From NCBI RefSeq assembly GCF_000152845.1, contig NZ_CH902584.1, positions 2,640,852 through 2,704,851 on the forward strand: a stretch of 64,000 bases of DNA, in the 5' to 3' direction. Each line of letters starts with the position of its first letter. The first letter of the stretch is position 1. The translations under genes were made by a program, and so were the position numbers. A model generated the notes under the pieces. The model saw nothing but the letters and a program-made list of their open reading frames with translations, did no database searches and was not told where the DNA came from. This DNA comes from Roseovarius sp. 217. GTDB taxonomy: Bacteria; Pseudomonadota; Alphaproteobacteria; Rhodobacterales; Rhodobacteraceae. This document shows, one piece after another, positions 52,406 to 60,931 of this stretch.

Positions 52406-53278
52406 ATGCGAAATCTGGATATCACGACATTGCGCTCTTTGGTCGCGGTTGCCGATCAAGGCGGCGTGACGCGGGCGGCGACCGCGTTGAACCTCACGCA
52501 ATCGGCGGTGTCGATGCAAATCAAGCGGCTCGAAGAGATGCTGGACCTGACGCTGTTTGACCGGGCCAATCGGCGGGTTTCGCTGACCGCCTCGGGCGAG
52601 CAATTGGTGGGGTATGCGCGGCGGATGCTCGATCTCAATGATGAGGTGGTGGGACGCTTGACCGAAGAGACCTTTGAAGGGGAACTAGCGCTTGGGGTGC
52701 CGCATGACATCGTCTATCCGGTGGTGCCACGGGTTCTCAAGCAGTTCAACGCCGCCTATCCGCGGGTCAAGGTGAACCTGCGCTCGTCGAGCACGATCAA
52801 GCTGCGCGAAGCCTTGGCGCGGGGTGAGGTGGATGTGATCCTGACCACCGAAGAAGGTCTGGGCGAGGGGGGGGAGACGCTGACCGAAATGATGCTGCGC
52901 TGGACGGGGGCGCCGGCGGGTGTGTCGTGGAAACGTCGGCCGCTGCGGCTGGCGTTTTGTCGGCAATGCATTTTCCGGCCGATCGTGCTGCGCAAACTGG
53001 ACGCGGCTGGCGTCGATTGGGAGATGGCGGTGGATTCCGAAGATGACCGCGCGGTCGAGGCGTTGGTGAGCGCCGATCTGGCGGTCGGCGCGTTGCTGGA
53101 GGACAGCATGCCGCCACATCTCGAGGCGATCCATCCCGGCGGGGCTCTGCCTGAGCTTGGGGTGCAGAAGATCAATCTCTATGCGCGGGCGGGCCGCGAC
53201 GAGGTGCGGTGTGCCTTGATGCGGATGCTGCGGCAGGGATTCGGGGCGCTGACGCCGCCGGTTCTCAGTCCAGTGTGA
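52406..53278 (+). CDS. LysR-family transcriptional regulator
   Basis: A 290-residue regulator: winged HTH in residues 1-60 (DITTLRSLVAVADQGGVTRAATALNLTQSAVSMQIKRLEEML) and a periplasmic-binding-like effector domain (ELALGVPHDIVYPVVPRVLKQF). It has one start at 52406 with AAGGA upstream. The effector is unknown. Neighbours are a DUF1127 gene (divergent) and a quinone oxidoreductase (convergent, overlapping by 14 bases at the 3' ends), so neither is an obvious co-transcribed target. Confidence 0.92.
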   Translation: MRNLDITTLRSLVAVADQGGVTRAATALNLTQSAVSMQIKRLEEMLDLTLFDRANRRVSLTASGEQLVGYARRMLDLNDEVVGRLTEETFEGELALGVPHDIVYPVVPRVLKQFNAAYPRVKVNLRSSSTIKLREALARGEVDVILTTEEGLGEGGETLTEMMLRWTGAPAGVSWKRRPLRLAFCRQCIFRPIVLRKLDAAGVDWEMAVDSEDDRAVEALVSADLAVGALLEDSMPPHLEAIHPGGALPELGVQKINLYARAGRDEVRCALMRMLRQGFGALTPPVLSPV

Positions 53279-54227
53279 TGACGACCTTGCCGGTGGATTT
53301 GCGCGTGCGCAGCAGATCGAGCGCCTCTGCGGTCTGTTCGAGCGGCAGAAGGTGCGAGACATGCGGGCGCAGGAGCCCCTGCGCATACCAGTCAAAGAGG
53401 GTCGCGAGGCTGTTTGTCACCACCTCGGGACGGAATTTGAGATAGCCGCCCCAGTAGAGGCCCATCACGCTGATATTCTTGACCAAGAGGTGATTTGCCG
53501 GGATTTGCGGCACCTCGCCAGAGGCAAAGCCGATGGTGAGAATGCGGGCCTCGGGGTTGCAGGCGCGAAAGGCGGCCTTGAAGTGATCGCCACCGACCGG
53601 GTCATAGACCACGTCGACGCCTCCCAAGGCGCGGCACGTCTCGCGGATGTCCTGCTCCGCGGCGTCGATCAGGTGGTCGGCCCCGGCGCGTTTCGCCACG
53701 GCGAGTTTGTCTGCGCCGCGCGCGCAGGCGATGACACGCGCGCCCATTTGCTTGCCGATCTCAACCGCGGTCAGACCCACGCCCCCGGCGGCCCCCAGAA
53801 CGAGCAGGGTCTCGCCCGGTTGCAGATGCGCCTTGTGATCCAGCGCGACATGGCTGGTGCCATAGGCCACCTGAAAGGCCGCCGCGTCGGCAAAGGTCAT
53901 GCTGTCGGGCAGAGGCACGGCGCGGGCGGCCGGAAAGCAGCCATAGTCCGCCAACCCGCCCTGACCGGCGAAGACCGCGACGCGGGTGCCGGGAGCGGGG
54001 CCGCGCGTGTCGGGGCCGAGCGCCTCGACCGTGCCGGCCACCTCCATTCCGAGGGTGAAGGGTGGCTCTGGCGTGTCCTGATACGCGCCCTTGATCATCA
54101 AGAGATCCGCGAAGTTGAGCCCGCAGGCGGCGATTCGCAGGGCGAGTTCGCCCGATTTCGGGAGCGGGCGGGGGAGGGTGGTCAGGGCAGGGTCTGCGCC
54201 TCGGGCGGGGATCTGATAAGCGCGCAT
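53265..54227 (-). CDS. NADPH:quinone oxidoreductase (QOR, MDR superfamily)
   Basis: A 320-residue zinc-free medium-chain dehydrogenase/reductase. GroES-like N-terminal domain (AACGLNFADLLMIKGAYQDTPEPPFTLGMEVAG), Rossmann motif VLGAAGGVGLTAVEIGKQMGARVIA, and C-terminal TGKVVITLD. Catalytic zinc cysteines are absent, as expected for quinone or enoyl reductases. Its 3' end overlaps the LysR gene by 14 bases in opposite orientation. Substrate unknown. Confidence 0.88.
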   Translation of the reverse strand: MRAYQIPARGADPALTTLPRPLPKSGELALRIAACGLNFADLLMIKGAYQDTPEPPFTLGMEVAGTVEALGPDTRGPAPGTRVAVFAGQGGLADYGCFPAARAVPLPDSMTFADAAAFQVAYGTSHVALDHKAHLQPGETLLVLGAAGGVGLTAVEIGKQMGARVIACARGADKLAVAKRAGADHLIDAAEQDIRETCRALGGVDVVYDPVGGDHFKAAFRACNPEARILTIGFASGEVPQIPANHLLVKNISVMGLYWGGYLKFRPEVVTNSLATLFDWYAQGLLRPHVSHLLPLEQTAEALDLLRTRKSTGKVVITLD

Positions 54228-54542
54228 GTCGGACCCTTGTGATTCTGGCGTTGCGAGGTAAGTCTAAGCGCGTTGGTTAGACGAATTCGATTCGGGCTGT
54301 CAAATCGCCTGAGGTTTCCGGAGGCGTGACCGTATTTACCCTGTGCAATAGGGTAGGCGCCCGCTTAGATTGAGTTTCTTTCGTATAGGTCACGCAAATG
54401 GATAGCGATATTTCTTGAATTTTAACACCATCTTGATAAGTTCTGGCACACGCCGCTGGGATGCGTGGCGTGATTTCCGAGATTCCAGTCCCGGTTTGTC
54501 AGAATTACGGTAAATCTCAGAGTAGGTAAAAAGGAACATTCA
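54228..54542. other. Intergenic region before the XRE regulator
   Basis: 315 bases without a gene. Minor structures only: ACCCT-GTGCAAT-AGGGT (about 54337-54353) and CACGCC ... GGCGTG upstream of the regulator. No promoter was identified with confidence. Confidence 0.4.
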
Positions 54543-54917
54543 ATGCCGCACCCCGTAGATGTGCACGTCGGAAAACGCATTCGTCACCGCCGCTGGCTGG
54601 TGGGAATGACCCAGCAGCAGCTGGCCGAGAGTGTGGGAATTAAATTTCAACAGATTCAGAAGTACGAAACCGGCGCGAACCGTGTCAGCGCGTCACGGCT
54701 CTGGGATATCGCAGAATCACTTGATGTGACGATCAGCTTTTTCTTTGAGGGGCTGGAACAGGATGGCGGCGTGGAGCGCGAGAAAAGCGATCCGGCACGT
54801 GCCGACCTGATGGGAGACAAGGAAGCGCTCGATCTGGTGCGGTCTTATTACGCCATTCCAGAGAACCAGCGCCGCCGCCTGTTTGACCTTGCTCGGGTGC
54901 TGAGCGAGGTGGCTTGA
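54543..54917 (+). CDS. XRE-family helix-turn-helix regulator
   Basis: A 124-residue DNA-binding protein with an N-terminal Cro/CI-type HTH: HVGKRIRHRRWLVGMTQQQLAESVGIKFQQIQKYETGANRVS (about residues 8-50). The C-terminal part is an acidic helical region (EALDLVRSYYAIPENQRRRLFDLARVL). This type is widespread in Rhodobacterales, sometimes in several copies. Targets are unknown. It is 56 bases upstream of the hisN-like gene, so joint transcription is possible. Confidence 0.88.
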   Translation: MPHPVDVHVGKRIRHRRWLVGMTQQQLAESVGIKFQQIQKYETGANRVSASRLWDIAESLDVTISFFFEGLEQDGGVEREKSDPARADLMGDKEALDLVRSYYAIPENQRRRLFDLARVLSEVA

Positions 54918-54973
54918 GCCTGACCGGCCCAAGGGCTATCCCTCTGCGCATGCGGTAGGAAAGGCGGGCCGGA

Positions 54974-55765
54974 ATGGATAAGACAGATATCGTCAGGACA
55001 GCCCATGCGGTGGCAGATGCTGCGCGCGGGGCTGTCCTGCCGTTTTTTCGCAGTGCCGATCTGACGGCGGAGAACAAGCTGCCCGAAGGGCGGTTTGATC
55101 CGGTGACTGAGGGCGACCGCGCAACCGAACGGTCAATGCGCGAGGTTCTGGGGCGATTGCGCCCGCAGGATGGAATCCTTGGCGAAGAATATGGCGCGGT
55201 TGAGGGCACGAGCGGCCTGACTTGGGTGCTTGATCCGATCGACGGCACGCGGGCGTTCATGTCCGGGTCTCCGACCTGGGGCGTGTTGATCGCGGTGTCC
55301 GATGCGAGCGGCCCGATTTACGGCATTATCGACCAACCCTATATCGGCGAGCGGTTTGAGGGCGGTTGGGGCGCGGCGCGGATGGTCGGGCCGATGGGCA
55401 CACGGGATTTACGGGTGCTGGGCGCGCGGTCCTTGTCCGAGGCGATCGTCTTTACCACATTCCCGGAATTGGGCAGCCCGGCTGAGGCGGCAGGCTTTGC
55501 CGACGTTGCGAGCCACGCGAAGTTGACGCGCTATGGGCTTGATTGCTATGCCTATTCTCTGGTTGCGGCAGGGCATGTTGATCTGGTGATCGAGGCCGGG
55601 CTTGCGCCGTATGACATTCAGGCGCCGATTGCGGTGATCGAGGCGGCGGGCGGCATTGTCACCAACTGGCAGGGTGGCCCCGCGCATCACGGTGGCCGGG
55701 TGATTGCCGCGGCCGGGCGCGCGCAGCATGAGGCGGCGCTGGAGATTCTGTCGCAGGTGGTGTGA
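54974..55765 (+). CDS. Inositol monophosphatase-family phosphatase (HisN-type histidinol phosphatase likely)
   Basis: A 263-residue magnesium-dependent phosphatase. Metal motifs: GDRATE (about 48-53), GEEYG (70-74), LDPIDGTRAF (86-95) and the late APYDIQAPIAVIEAAGG. In alphaproteobacteria, members of this length with these signatures act as histidinol-phosphate phosphatase (HisN), the next-to-last step in histidine synthesis. Other IMPase roles (inositol, 3'-nucleotides) cannot be excluded, since no his genes are adjacent. Confidence 0.85.
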   Translation: MDKTDIVRTAHAVADAARGAVLPFFRSADLTAENKLPEGRFDPVTEGDRATERSMREVLGRLRPQDGILGEEYGAVEGTSGLTWVLDPIDGTRAFMSGSPTWGVLIAVSDASGPIYGIIDQPYIGERFEGGWGAARMVGPMGTRDLRVLGARSLSEAIVFTTFPELGSPAEAAGFADVASHAKLTRYGLDCYAYSLVAAGHVDLVIEAGLAPYDIQAPIAVIEAAGGIVTNWQGGPAHHGGRVIAAAGRAQHEAALEILSQVV

Positions 55766-55813
55766 CGGGGGTGCGTGCCGCGCGGGACAAGGCGCGGTAC
55801 GCGCCGCCGCGCG

Positions 55814-55887
55814 ATCGCCGGGCCGTCCGTCGCACCGAAGGTGCGCCGCTTTATCTCGGCACGCCTTTGGCGTGACGGCCTAGCGAT
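55814..55887. repeat. Three-way-junction palindromic element
   Basis: A 74-base nested palindrome: outer arms ATCGCcgGGCCGTC (55814-55827) and GACGGCCtaGCGAT (55874-55887) enclose hairpin CGCACC-GAA-GGTGCG (55831-55845) and hairpin CACGCC-TTT-GGCGTG (55860-55874). The rest of the 254-base gap to guaD shows nothing recognisable. The element may be a REP-like DNA repeat or a structured RNA. Confidence 0.6.
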
Positions 55888-56019
55888 TTGTAGAGCGCGA
55901 GCCTCACTGTGACGTCATACGGACTTTGCTAACATTAAGTGGCATCCACCCCGTTGCTTCGCTAGTCCCCGGCCCAGCGACCGCGCGGCTGCGTGCTTTT
56001 GCTTGCCCAAGCCCCCCAG

Positions 56020-57306
56020 TTACACCGCCTTGCCCGCCACCCAGACGCCTGCGATGGCGCGGTCGTCGCCCATCATGAGGGTGGGAAAGAGCGCCTCCCA
56101 TAGGTCATCCGCCCGCGCGCTGCGTTGGGCAATCGCGGGGGTTGAGGCGAGATCGAGGGCGACGAGATCGGCCTCCATGCCGGGGGCTATATTGCCGATC
56201 TTTGACCCCATGTGCAGCGCCTGCGCCGAGCCTGCGGTGGCGAGCCAGAGAAGCTGGGCGGGGTGCAGCGCCGTGCCGGTCAATTGCCCGATTTCATAGG
56301 CGGCGGCCATGGTGCGCAGCATCGAGAAAGACGAGCCGCCGCCGGTGTCGGTGGCCAGGCCGATGCGCTGGCCTTCGGCGATGCGGGCTGCGAGGTTGAA
56401 GAGACCTGAACCGATGAAGGTGTTGGAGGTGGGACAATGGATCAGCGCCGCGCCCACTTCGCGCAGGCGGTCGCGCTCGCGCGCGTCAAGGTGGATGGCG
56501 TGGCCATAGAGCCCGCGCGCCCCCAAGAGGCCGTGCGAGTCGTAGGTGTCGAGATAGTCGCGCGCCTCTGGGTAGAGGGATTTAACCCATGCAACCTCGT
56601 CGGTCTGTTCAGAGAGGTGGGTTTGCATCAGGCAATCGGGGTATTCCGACCAGAGCGCGCCCAAGGCGGCGAGTTGATCTGGCGTCGAGGTGGGCGAAAA
56701 CCGGGGCGTGATGGCGTAAGAGAGCCGGTCAACGCCGTGCCATGTTTGCAAAAGCTGCTTGCTGTCATCATAGGCCGATTGCGCCGTGTCGCGCAGCCCC
56801 TCGGGCGCGTTGCGGTCCATGCAGGTCTTGCCCGCCACGGCGCGCAGGCCGCGCGCCTGTGCCGCCTCGAAAAAGGCGGTCACGCTGGCGGGGTGGATGG
56901 TGCAAAAGCTGGCGCAGGTGGTGGTGCCATGGGCGAGGGTCAGATCAAGATAGCGACCCGCGATGTCAGCGGCATAGGCGGGATCAGAGAGGCGCATTTC
57001 CTCTGGGAAGGTATAGGTATTCAGCCAGTCGATCAGGCGTTTGCCCCAACTGGCGATGATCGCGGTCTGGGGGTAGTGCACATGTGCATCGACAAAACCT
57101 GCGGTAATCAGGTGATTGCCCATGTCGGTCCGGGCCGCGTCAGGCGCCTGTGCGTGCAACGCCTGTGCGGTGCCGAGGGCGGTGATCCGGCCCTCCTCGA
57201 TCAACAACGCCTCGTGCAGCCGGGCGGCATCGGTGGGGTCGCCGGCCTCGAAGGGCGAGTGGTCAAAGCTGAGGATGTGACCGGTGATCAGGGTTCTGGG
57301 CGGCAT
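56020..57306 (-). CDS. guaD: Guanine deaminase
   Basis: Deaminates guanine to xanthine in purine catabolism. 428 residues of the amidohydrolase superfamily: N-terminal beta domain (GHILSFDHSPFEAGD), metal motif GFVDAHVHYPQT (His 75 and His 77), TPRFSPTSTPDQL typical of GuaD, HLSEQTDEV, and LATDTGGGSSFSML with the metal Asp. No xanthine dehydrogenase or allantoin genes lie next to it, and the only other purine-catabolic trace is the decayed allE at 37256. Confidence 0.93.
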   Translation of the reverse strand: MPPRTLITGHILSFDHSPFEAGDPTDAARLHEALLIEEGRITALGTAQALHAQAPDAARTDMGNHLITAGFVDAHVHYPQTAIIASWGKRLIDWLNTYTFPEEMRLSDPAYAADIAGRYLDLTLAHGTTTCASFCTIHPASVTAFFEAAQARGLRAVAGKTCMDRNAPEGLRDTAQSAYDDSKQLLQTWHGVDRLSYAITPRFSPTSTPDQLAALGALWSEYPDCLMQTHLSEQTDEVAWVKSLYPEARDYLDTYDSHGLLGARGLYGHAIHLDARERDRLREVGAALIHCPTSNTFIGSGLFNLAARIAEGQRIGLATDTGGGSSFSMLRTMAAAYEIGQLTGTALHPAQLLWLATAGSAQALHMGSKIGNIAPGMEADLVALDLASTPAIAQRSARADDLWEALFPTLMMGDDRAIAGVWVAGKAV

Positions 57307-57443
57307 GTGACCCCTTTTGGTGACGGATTATGCAAGCCGGAGGATAAGCGGCGACACGGTCGGGGTAAATCGGCCCATTGTGATTGTTTTCTGTAAAGCG
57401 GTTCTTTAATCCTGCCCGCGACTGTGACGGGCAAGGGGGCGAT

Positions 57444-58835
57444 ATGGCGGAAGACGAGGACGATCTGACCCCCGAGGCGGAGGGAGATGAGGATCATCAT
57501 CCGCTGACGCGGGCGTTGATTTCGCGGATCATGTATGCGGTCGAGACGCAGGACCGCGAGATGCTCTGGGCGGAAATGGAGCCGCTGCACGCAGCCGATA
57601 TCGCCGACCTTCTGGAACAGAGCAACGCCTATGACCGGCGGCGGTTGATCGAGCTCTACGGGCAGGAGTTCGACGGGGATATCCTGTCGGAGTTGGACGA
57701 GTCGATCCGCGAAGAGGTTATGGGCCTCTTGACGCCGCAAGTGCTGGCCGATGCCGTGCGCGAGCTCGATTCGGATGACGTGGTCGATCTGGTCGAAGAT
57801 CTGGAGGATCAGCAGCAAGAGGCGATTCTGAGCGTCCTTGAGGACAGCGACCGGATCGCGGTGCAGCAATCTCTGACCTATCCCGAGTATTCCGCTGGCC
57901 GTCTGATGCAGCGCGAAGTGGTGATGGCGCCGGAGCATTGGACCGTCGGCGACGCGATCGACTACATGCGCCATGCCGAGGAATTGCCGGAACAGTTCTA
58001 TCATATCGTTCTGGTCGATCCCCGGCTGCATCCGGTGGGCAATGTGACCCTCGGGCGGATCATGGCCTCGCGCCGGGATGTGCCGCTGAAGGACATTGTG
58101 GAAGAGACGTTTCACACCATTCCGGTCACACGCTATGACGGCGATGTGGCCTATATGTTCAACCAGTATCACCTGATTTCAGCGCCGGTGGTCGATGAGG
58201 ACGGGCGGCTGGTGGGGGTCATCACCATTGATGATGCCATGGCCGTTCTGGATGAGGAGCATGAAGAGGATATCATGCGGCTGGCCGGGGTCGGCGAGGG
58301 CGGGATCAACGATTCGGTGATCGAGACCTCCAAGCAGCGGGTGCCGTGGCTGGCGGTTAACCTCGGCACGGCAATTCTGGCGTCGCTGGTGATTGCGCAG
58401 TTTGAGCTGGCGATTTCGCAACTGGTGGCGCTGGCGGTCTTGATGCCGATTGTGGCCTCGATGGGGGGCAATGCCGGAACGCAGAGCCTGACCGTGGCTG
58501 TGCGCGCGCTGGCAACCAAGGATCTCACGGTATCGAATGTCTGGCGGGTGTTGCGCCGAGAAGTGCTTGTGGGGTTGATCAACGGGGTGATTTTCGCCCT
58601 GGTGATGGGCGCTGTCGGGATGATCTGGTTTGGCGGGCCAGAGCTGGGCTATGTGATTGCTGCCGCCATGGTGATCAATCTGGTGGTGGCCGGGTTGGCC
58701 GGTGCGGCAATTCCGGTTGTGATGGACAGAATGGGCTTTGACCCGGCGCTGGGCTCTGGCACATTTGTAACCACGGTGACGGATGTGGTGGGCTTTTTTG
58801 CGTTTCTGGGGCTGGCAACGGTGTTTCTGTTATGA
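57444..58835 (+). CDS. mgtE: MgtE-family magnesium transporter
   Basis: A 463-residue magnesium channel/transporter: N-terminal superhelical domain (HAADIADLLEQSN ... DSDDVVDLVEDLEDQQQEAIL), two CBS domains (about residues 145-265), a plug helix and five C-terminal TM helices with the pore segment PIVASMGGNAGTQSLTV. The N and CBS domains sense cytosolic magnesium in this family. ATG 57444 has AAGGGGG just upstream; the frame is open from 57384. Overlaps the next gene by 4 bases. Confidence 0.94.
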   Translation: MAEDEDDLTPEAEGDEDHHPLTRALISRIMYAVETQDREMLWAEMEPLHAADIADLLEQSNAYDRRRLIELYGQEFDGDILSELDESIREEVMGLLTPQVLADAVRELDSDDVVDLVEDLEDQQQEAILSVLEDSDRIAVQQSLTYPEYSAGRLMQREVVMAPEHWTVGDAIDYMRHAEELPEQFYHIVLVDPRLHPVGNVTLGRIMASRRDVPLKDIVEETFHTIPVTRYDGDVAYMFNQYHLISAPVVDEDGRLVGVITIDDAMAVLDEEHEEDIMRLAGVGEGGINDSVIETSKQRVPWLAVNLGTAILASLVIAQFELAISQLVALAVLMPIVASMGGNAGTQSLTVAVRALATKDLTVSNVWRVLRREVLVGLINGVIFALVMGAVGMIWFGGPELGYVIAAAMVINLVVAGLAGAAIPVVMDRMGFDPALGSGTFVTTVTDVVGFFAFLGLATVFLL

Positions 58836-59401
58836 ATGACCTGGCGGAGGTGAAGGCGGCGGCGCGCAAGGCGGCGTTTGCGCGGCGGGCCGAGGCGCAT
58901 GCCGCGCGTCTGCCCGGTGTGGCAGCGCTCTTGTCGGGGGTATTGGCAGGCTATCGTGGGGTGGCTGTATCGGGCTATTTGCCGATCCGCAGCGAGATCG
59001 ACCCGCGCGACGCAATGGAAGAGGCGGCGGCGCATGGGCCGGTTGCGGTGCCGGTGATCATGGGGGCGGGATTGCCGCTCCGGTTCTCGCGCTGGGTGCC
59101 GGGCGGCGCGCTGCGCGAGGGGCCGTTTGGGGCCATGGTGCCGGAGGTGGATGATTTCATCGAGCCGGAGATCCTGATCGTGCCGCTGGTGGCCTTTGAT
59201 CGCAGCGGCGGGCGATTGGGCTATGGCGGTGGCTTTTATGACCGCACGCTCGAGATTTTGCGCGCGCGGCGGGCAACGCTGGCGATTGGCTTTGCCTATG
59301 GCGCGCAGGAATCGGGGGGGCTTCCGCTGGAGCCGACCGATCAGCCGCTTGATATGGTGGTGACAGAGGCTGAGGTGATCGCGTTTGGCCCAAGAGCATG
59401 A
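58832..59401 (+). CDS. 5-formyltetrahydrofolate cyclo-ligase
   Basis: Recycles 5-formyl-THF to 5,10-methenyl-THF with ATP, preventing inhibition of GlyA. 189 residues with the family motifs: N-terminal basic AARKAAFARRAEA, GYLPIRSEIDPR, and LIVPLVAFDRSGGRLGYGGGFYDRTLE, the ATP/folate block. Its ATG overlaps the mgtE stop (ATGA). The following OsmC gene overlaps it by 17 bases, so the three form one tight operon, although the functions are unrelated. Confidence 0.94.
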   Translation: MNDLAEVKAAARKAAFARRAEAHAARLPGVAALLSGVLAGYRGVAVSGYLPIRSEIDPRDAMEEAAAHGPVAVPVIMGAGLPLRFSRWVPGGALREGPFGAMVPEVDDFIEPEILIVPLVAFDRSGGRLGYGGGFYDRTLEILRARRATLAIGFAYGAQESGGLPLEPTDQPLDMVVTEAEVIAFGPRA

Positions 59402-59858
59402 ATATAGCGCCCGTGTGGTCTGGACCGGCAACCGGGGCGAGGGCACGGCACATTACAAGAGCTACGACCGGACGTGGAATGTGGAGACGCCCGGCAAGCC
59501 GGTGATCCATTGCTCGAACGATCCGCTGCTGGGGGGCAATCCGGCGCTGCACAATCCGGAAGATATGTTGATATCGGCGCTGAGCGCCTGTCACATGCTG
59601 TGGTTCCTGCATCTGGCGAGTGACGCGGGCATTGCCGTGCAGTCCTATGAGGATGATCCCATTGCCATCGGGGAGACCGACAGCACCGGGGCAAGCCGAT
59701 TTCTGCGGGCCACGCTGCGGCCCCGGATCGCGGTGCCGGCGGGGACCGATCTGAGCCGCGCCAATGGGCTGCATGGGCAGGTGCATGCGGTCTGCTTTAT
59801 CGCGCGGTCGGTGAATTTTCCGGTGACCTACGCGGCGCGCTACCGGGTTCTGGCGTGA
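59385..59858 (+). CDS. OsmC-family peroxiredoxin-like protein (TTG start)
   Basis: A 157-residue OsmC/Ohr-like protein. It opens EYSARVVWTGNRGEGTAHYKSYDRTW and carries the two conserved cysteines of the family, in ALSACHMLWFLHLA and AVCFIARSVNFPV, which reduce organic peroxides with a thiol cofactor. The start is TTG 59385, with GAGG 9 bases upstream and 17 bases inside the cyclo-ligase gene; no in-frame ATG gives the full domain. The substrate (lipid hydroperoxide or other) is unknown. Confidence 0.85.
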   Translation: MAQEHEYSARVVWTGNRGEGTAHYKSYDRTWNVETPGKPVIHCSNDPLLGGNPALHNPEDMLISALSACHMLWFLHLASDAGIAVQSYEDDPIAIGETDSTGASRFLRATLRPRIAVPAGTDLSRANGLHGQVHAVCFIARSVNFPVTYAARYRVLA

Positions 59859-59919
59859 GTGGAATTGTCTGTGTCGGATTCGGGCTTGCGCGCAGATTGA
59901 GCGCGCGGTTAGGCTGATC

Positions 59920-60122
59920 CTGTCATGGTGCCATGCCGACAGCAGTCCACTGCTCTCGGGATGGAGAATTGGGAAGCCGGTGCGATTCCGGCGCTGCCCC
60001 CGCAACGGTAAGGGAGGGCGTTTCGGCGATATGCCACTGGGCGACAATGCTCGGGAAGGTGCCGCGACGCGAGGGTCATCCGGCCCGCCATCCAAGCCCG
60101 GAAACCAGCCTTGGCGTGACGT
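59920..60122 (+). promoter_or_regulatory. Cobalamin riboswitch
   Basis: The conserved core is plain: GGTGCC (59927), then GGGAAGCCGGTGCGATTCCGGCGCTGCCCCCGCAACGGTAAG around 59970-60011 (described here in pieces: GGTGCGATTCCGG, GCTGCCCCCGCAACGGTAAG), later GCCACTGG, GGGAAGG and the closing AAGCCCGGAAACCAGCC near 60094-60110. These match the B12-box riboswitch consensus. It lies on the plus strand before the small gene at 60237. Confidence 0.92.
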
Positions 60123-60189
60123 CGAATCGCGGGGTGCGATGCGGGCGTGTGCGCCTCGGGCTGATGATCTGTTGCGCCATGTCCCTTGC

Positions 60190-60229
60190 CTCTCCCGCCC
60201 CATCCGGCCCGGGGTGTGGCCGGGGAGAG
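60190..60229 (+). promoter_or_regulatory. RBS-sequestering stem, probable riboswitch expression platform
   Basis: CTCTCCC (60190-60196) can pair with GGGAGAG (60223-60229), which is the ribosome-binding site of the gene at 60237. An inner stem CCGGCC (60204-60209) / GGCCGG (60218-60223) closes it further. This suggests translational control by cobalamin binding. Confidence 0.6.
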
Positions 60230-60236
60230 CAGCAAG

Positions 60237-60506
60237 ATGACTTTTCTACGAATCATTGATGGGCTGGAAAGCAGCCAAGCGACCGGGCCGCAGGCGATGC
60301 AGGCCGCGCGCATGGGTTTTTTGCAATGGGCCTGTGCGGTCGAGGGGCCGATTACAGCGCAGATGGCACGGGCGGCATTGGAGAGCCCGGCGGCACGGCA
60401 GGCGGAAAGTGCGGCGGCGCGGGCCTTTGTCGGGTTTTTACGGGAGGCCAGCCGGACGTGTCTGGCCTTGCCGATGCGGCGGGGTCGGGCGCGGGTGCTG
60501 CATTGA
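60237..60506 (+). CDS. Unknown 89-residue protein under cobalamin riboswitch control
   Basis: A small, Ala-rich, helical protein (MTFLRIIDGLESSQATGPQ ... ARVLH) with two cysteines and a basic C-terminus. I do not recognise it, and there is no TM segment or signal. ATG 60237 is supported by GGGGAGAG 7 bases upstream. Because a B12 riboswitch precedes it, it is expected to be made when cobalamin is scarce and might relate to cobalamin uptake, synthesis or a B12-independent bypass. No known cobalamin gene is adjacent; the next 50 bases lead into repeat copy B. Confidence 0.7.
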   Translation: MTFLRIIDGLESSQATGPQAMQAARMGFLQWACAVEGPITAQMARAALESPAARQAESAAARAFVGFLREASRTCLALPMRRGRARVLH

Positions 60507-60557
60507 GGGTGGCGGCGGGGAGCGGGGTCTGGAGGGGACGTTGGCCCCGTCGGTAAG

Positions 60558-60730
60558 CCGCGCGGTGCCCGTCCGTCGGGTGGGCGCTGCACCATAGTCG
60601 GCTGTCACTTTATGCTTGCCAAATACATCCGCGTTATCAGTGTGTTGAGACGTTACAAAAGCGCCCGCCCGGTGGGGCGGACGGGCGCTGCGCGGCGGCG
60701 CTTCGCGCCTTGATTCCGCGCTTGGGCATT
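60558..60730. repeat. Structured interspersed repeat, copy B
   Basis: About 173 bases matching copy A at 34425-34600. Main stem AGCGCCCG/CGGGCGCT (60660-60667 and 60682-60689). The second hairpin is GGCGC-TTC-GCGCC (60697-60709), where copy A has GGTGCC-TGC-GGCACC: the third pair changes from T-A to C-G, so pairing is preserved. It lies downstream, on the minus strand, of the sRNA cluster. Confidence 0.75.
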
Positions 60731-60810
60731 GGGACCAATGTCAGCAAGAGGCCAAGCCCTGCTGCTATCGTGCCGATTCAGGGGAAAACTCTGTCTTGCG
60801 TCCGCGCAAT

Positions 60811-60852
60811 AAAAAACGGCGGCACCAGGGAGGAGGAGAGGTGCCGCCGTTT
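60811..60852 (-). ncRNA. CcsR/cuckoo-like sRNA hairpin, distal copy, doubling as terminator
   Basis: Stem of 13 bp AAACGGCGGCACC/GGTGCCGCCGTTT (60814-60852) with loop TCTCCTCCTCCCT on the minus strand, followed by TTTTTT. This is the last of four hairpins and ends the transcript like a Rho-independent terminator. Confidence 0.85.
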
Positions 60853-60863
60853 CCTATACGTCC

Positions 60864-60886
60864 GGCCCAGGGAGGAGGAGAGGGCC
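60864..60886 (-). ncRNA. CcsR/cuckoo-like sRNA hairpin, third copy
   Basis: Stem GGCCC/GGGCC with the same 13-base loop TCTCCTCCTCCCT on the minus strand. The short 5-bp stem makes it the weakest of the four. Confidence 0.8.
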
Positions 60887-60931
60887 ATTCGCAAAACGAA
60901 GGGACTGGATGGTCCCAATTTGACGGCCCCA

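Noticed and set aside
55814-55887. The three-way-junction element as a tRNA or tmRNA piece
   Set aside because: No anticodon or T-loop sequence (TTCGAA) is present and the triloops GAA and TTT do not fit tRNA.
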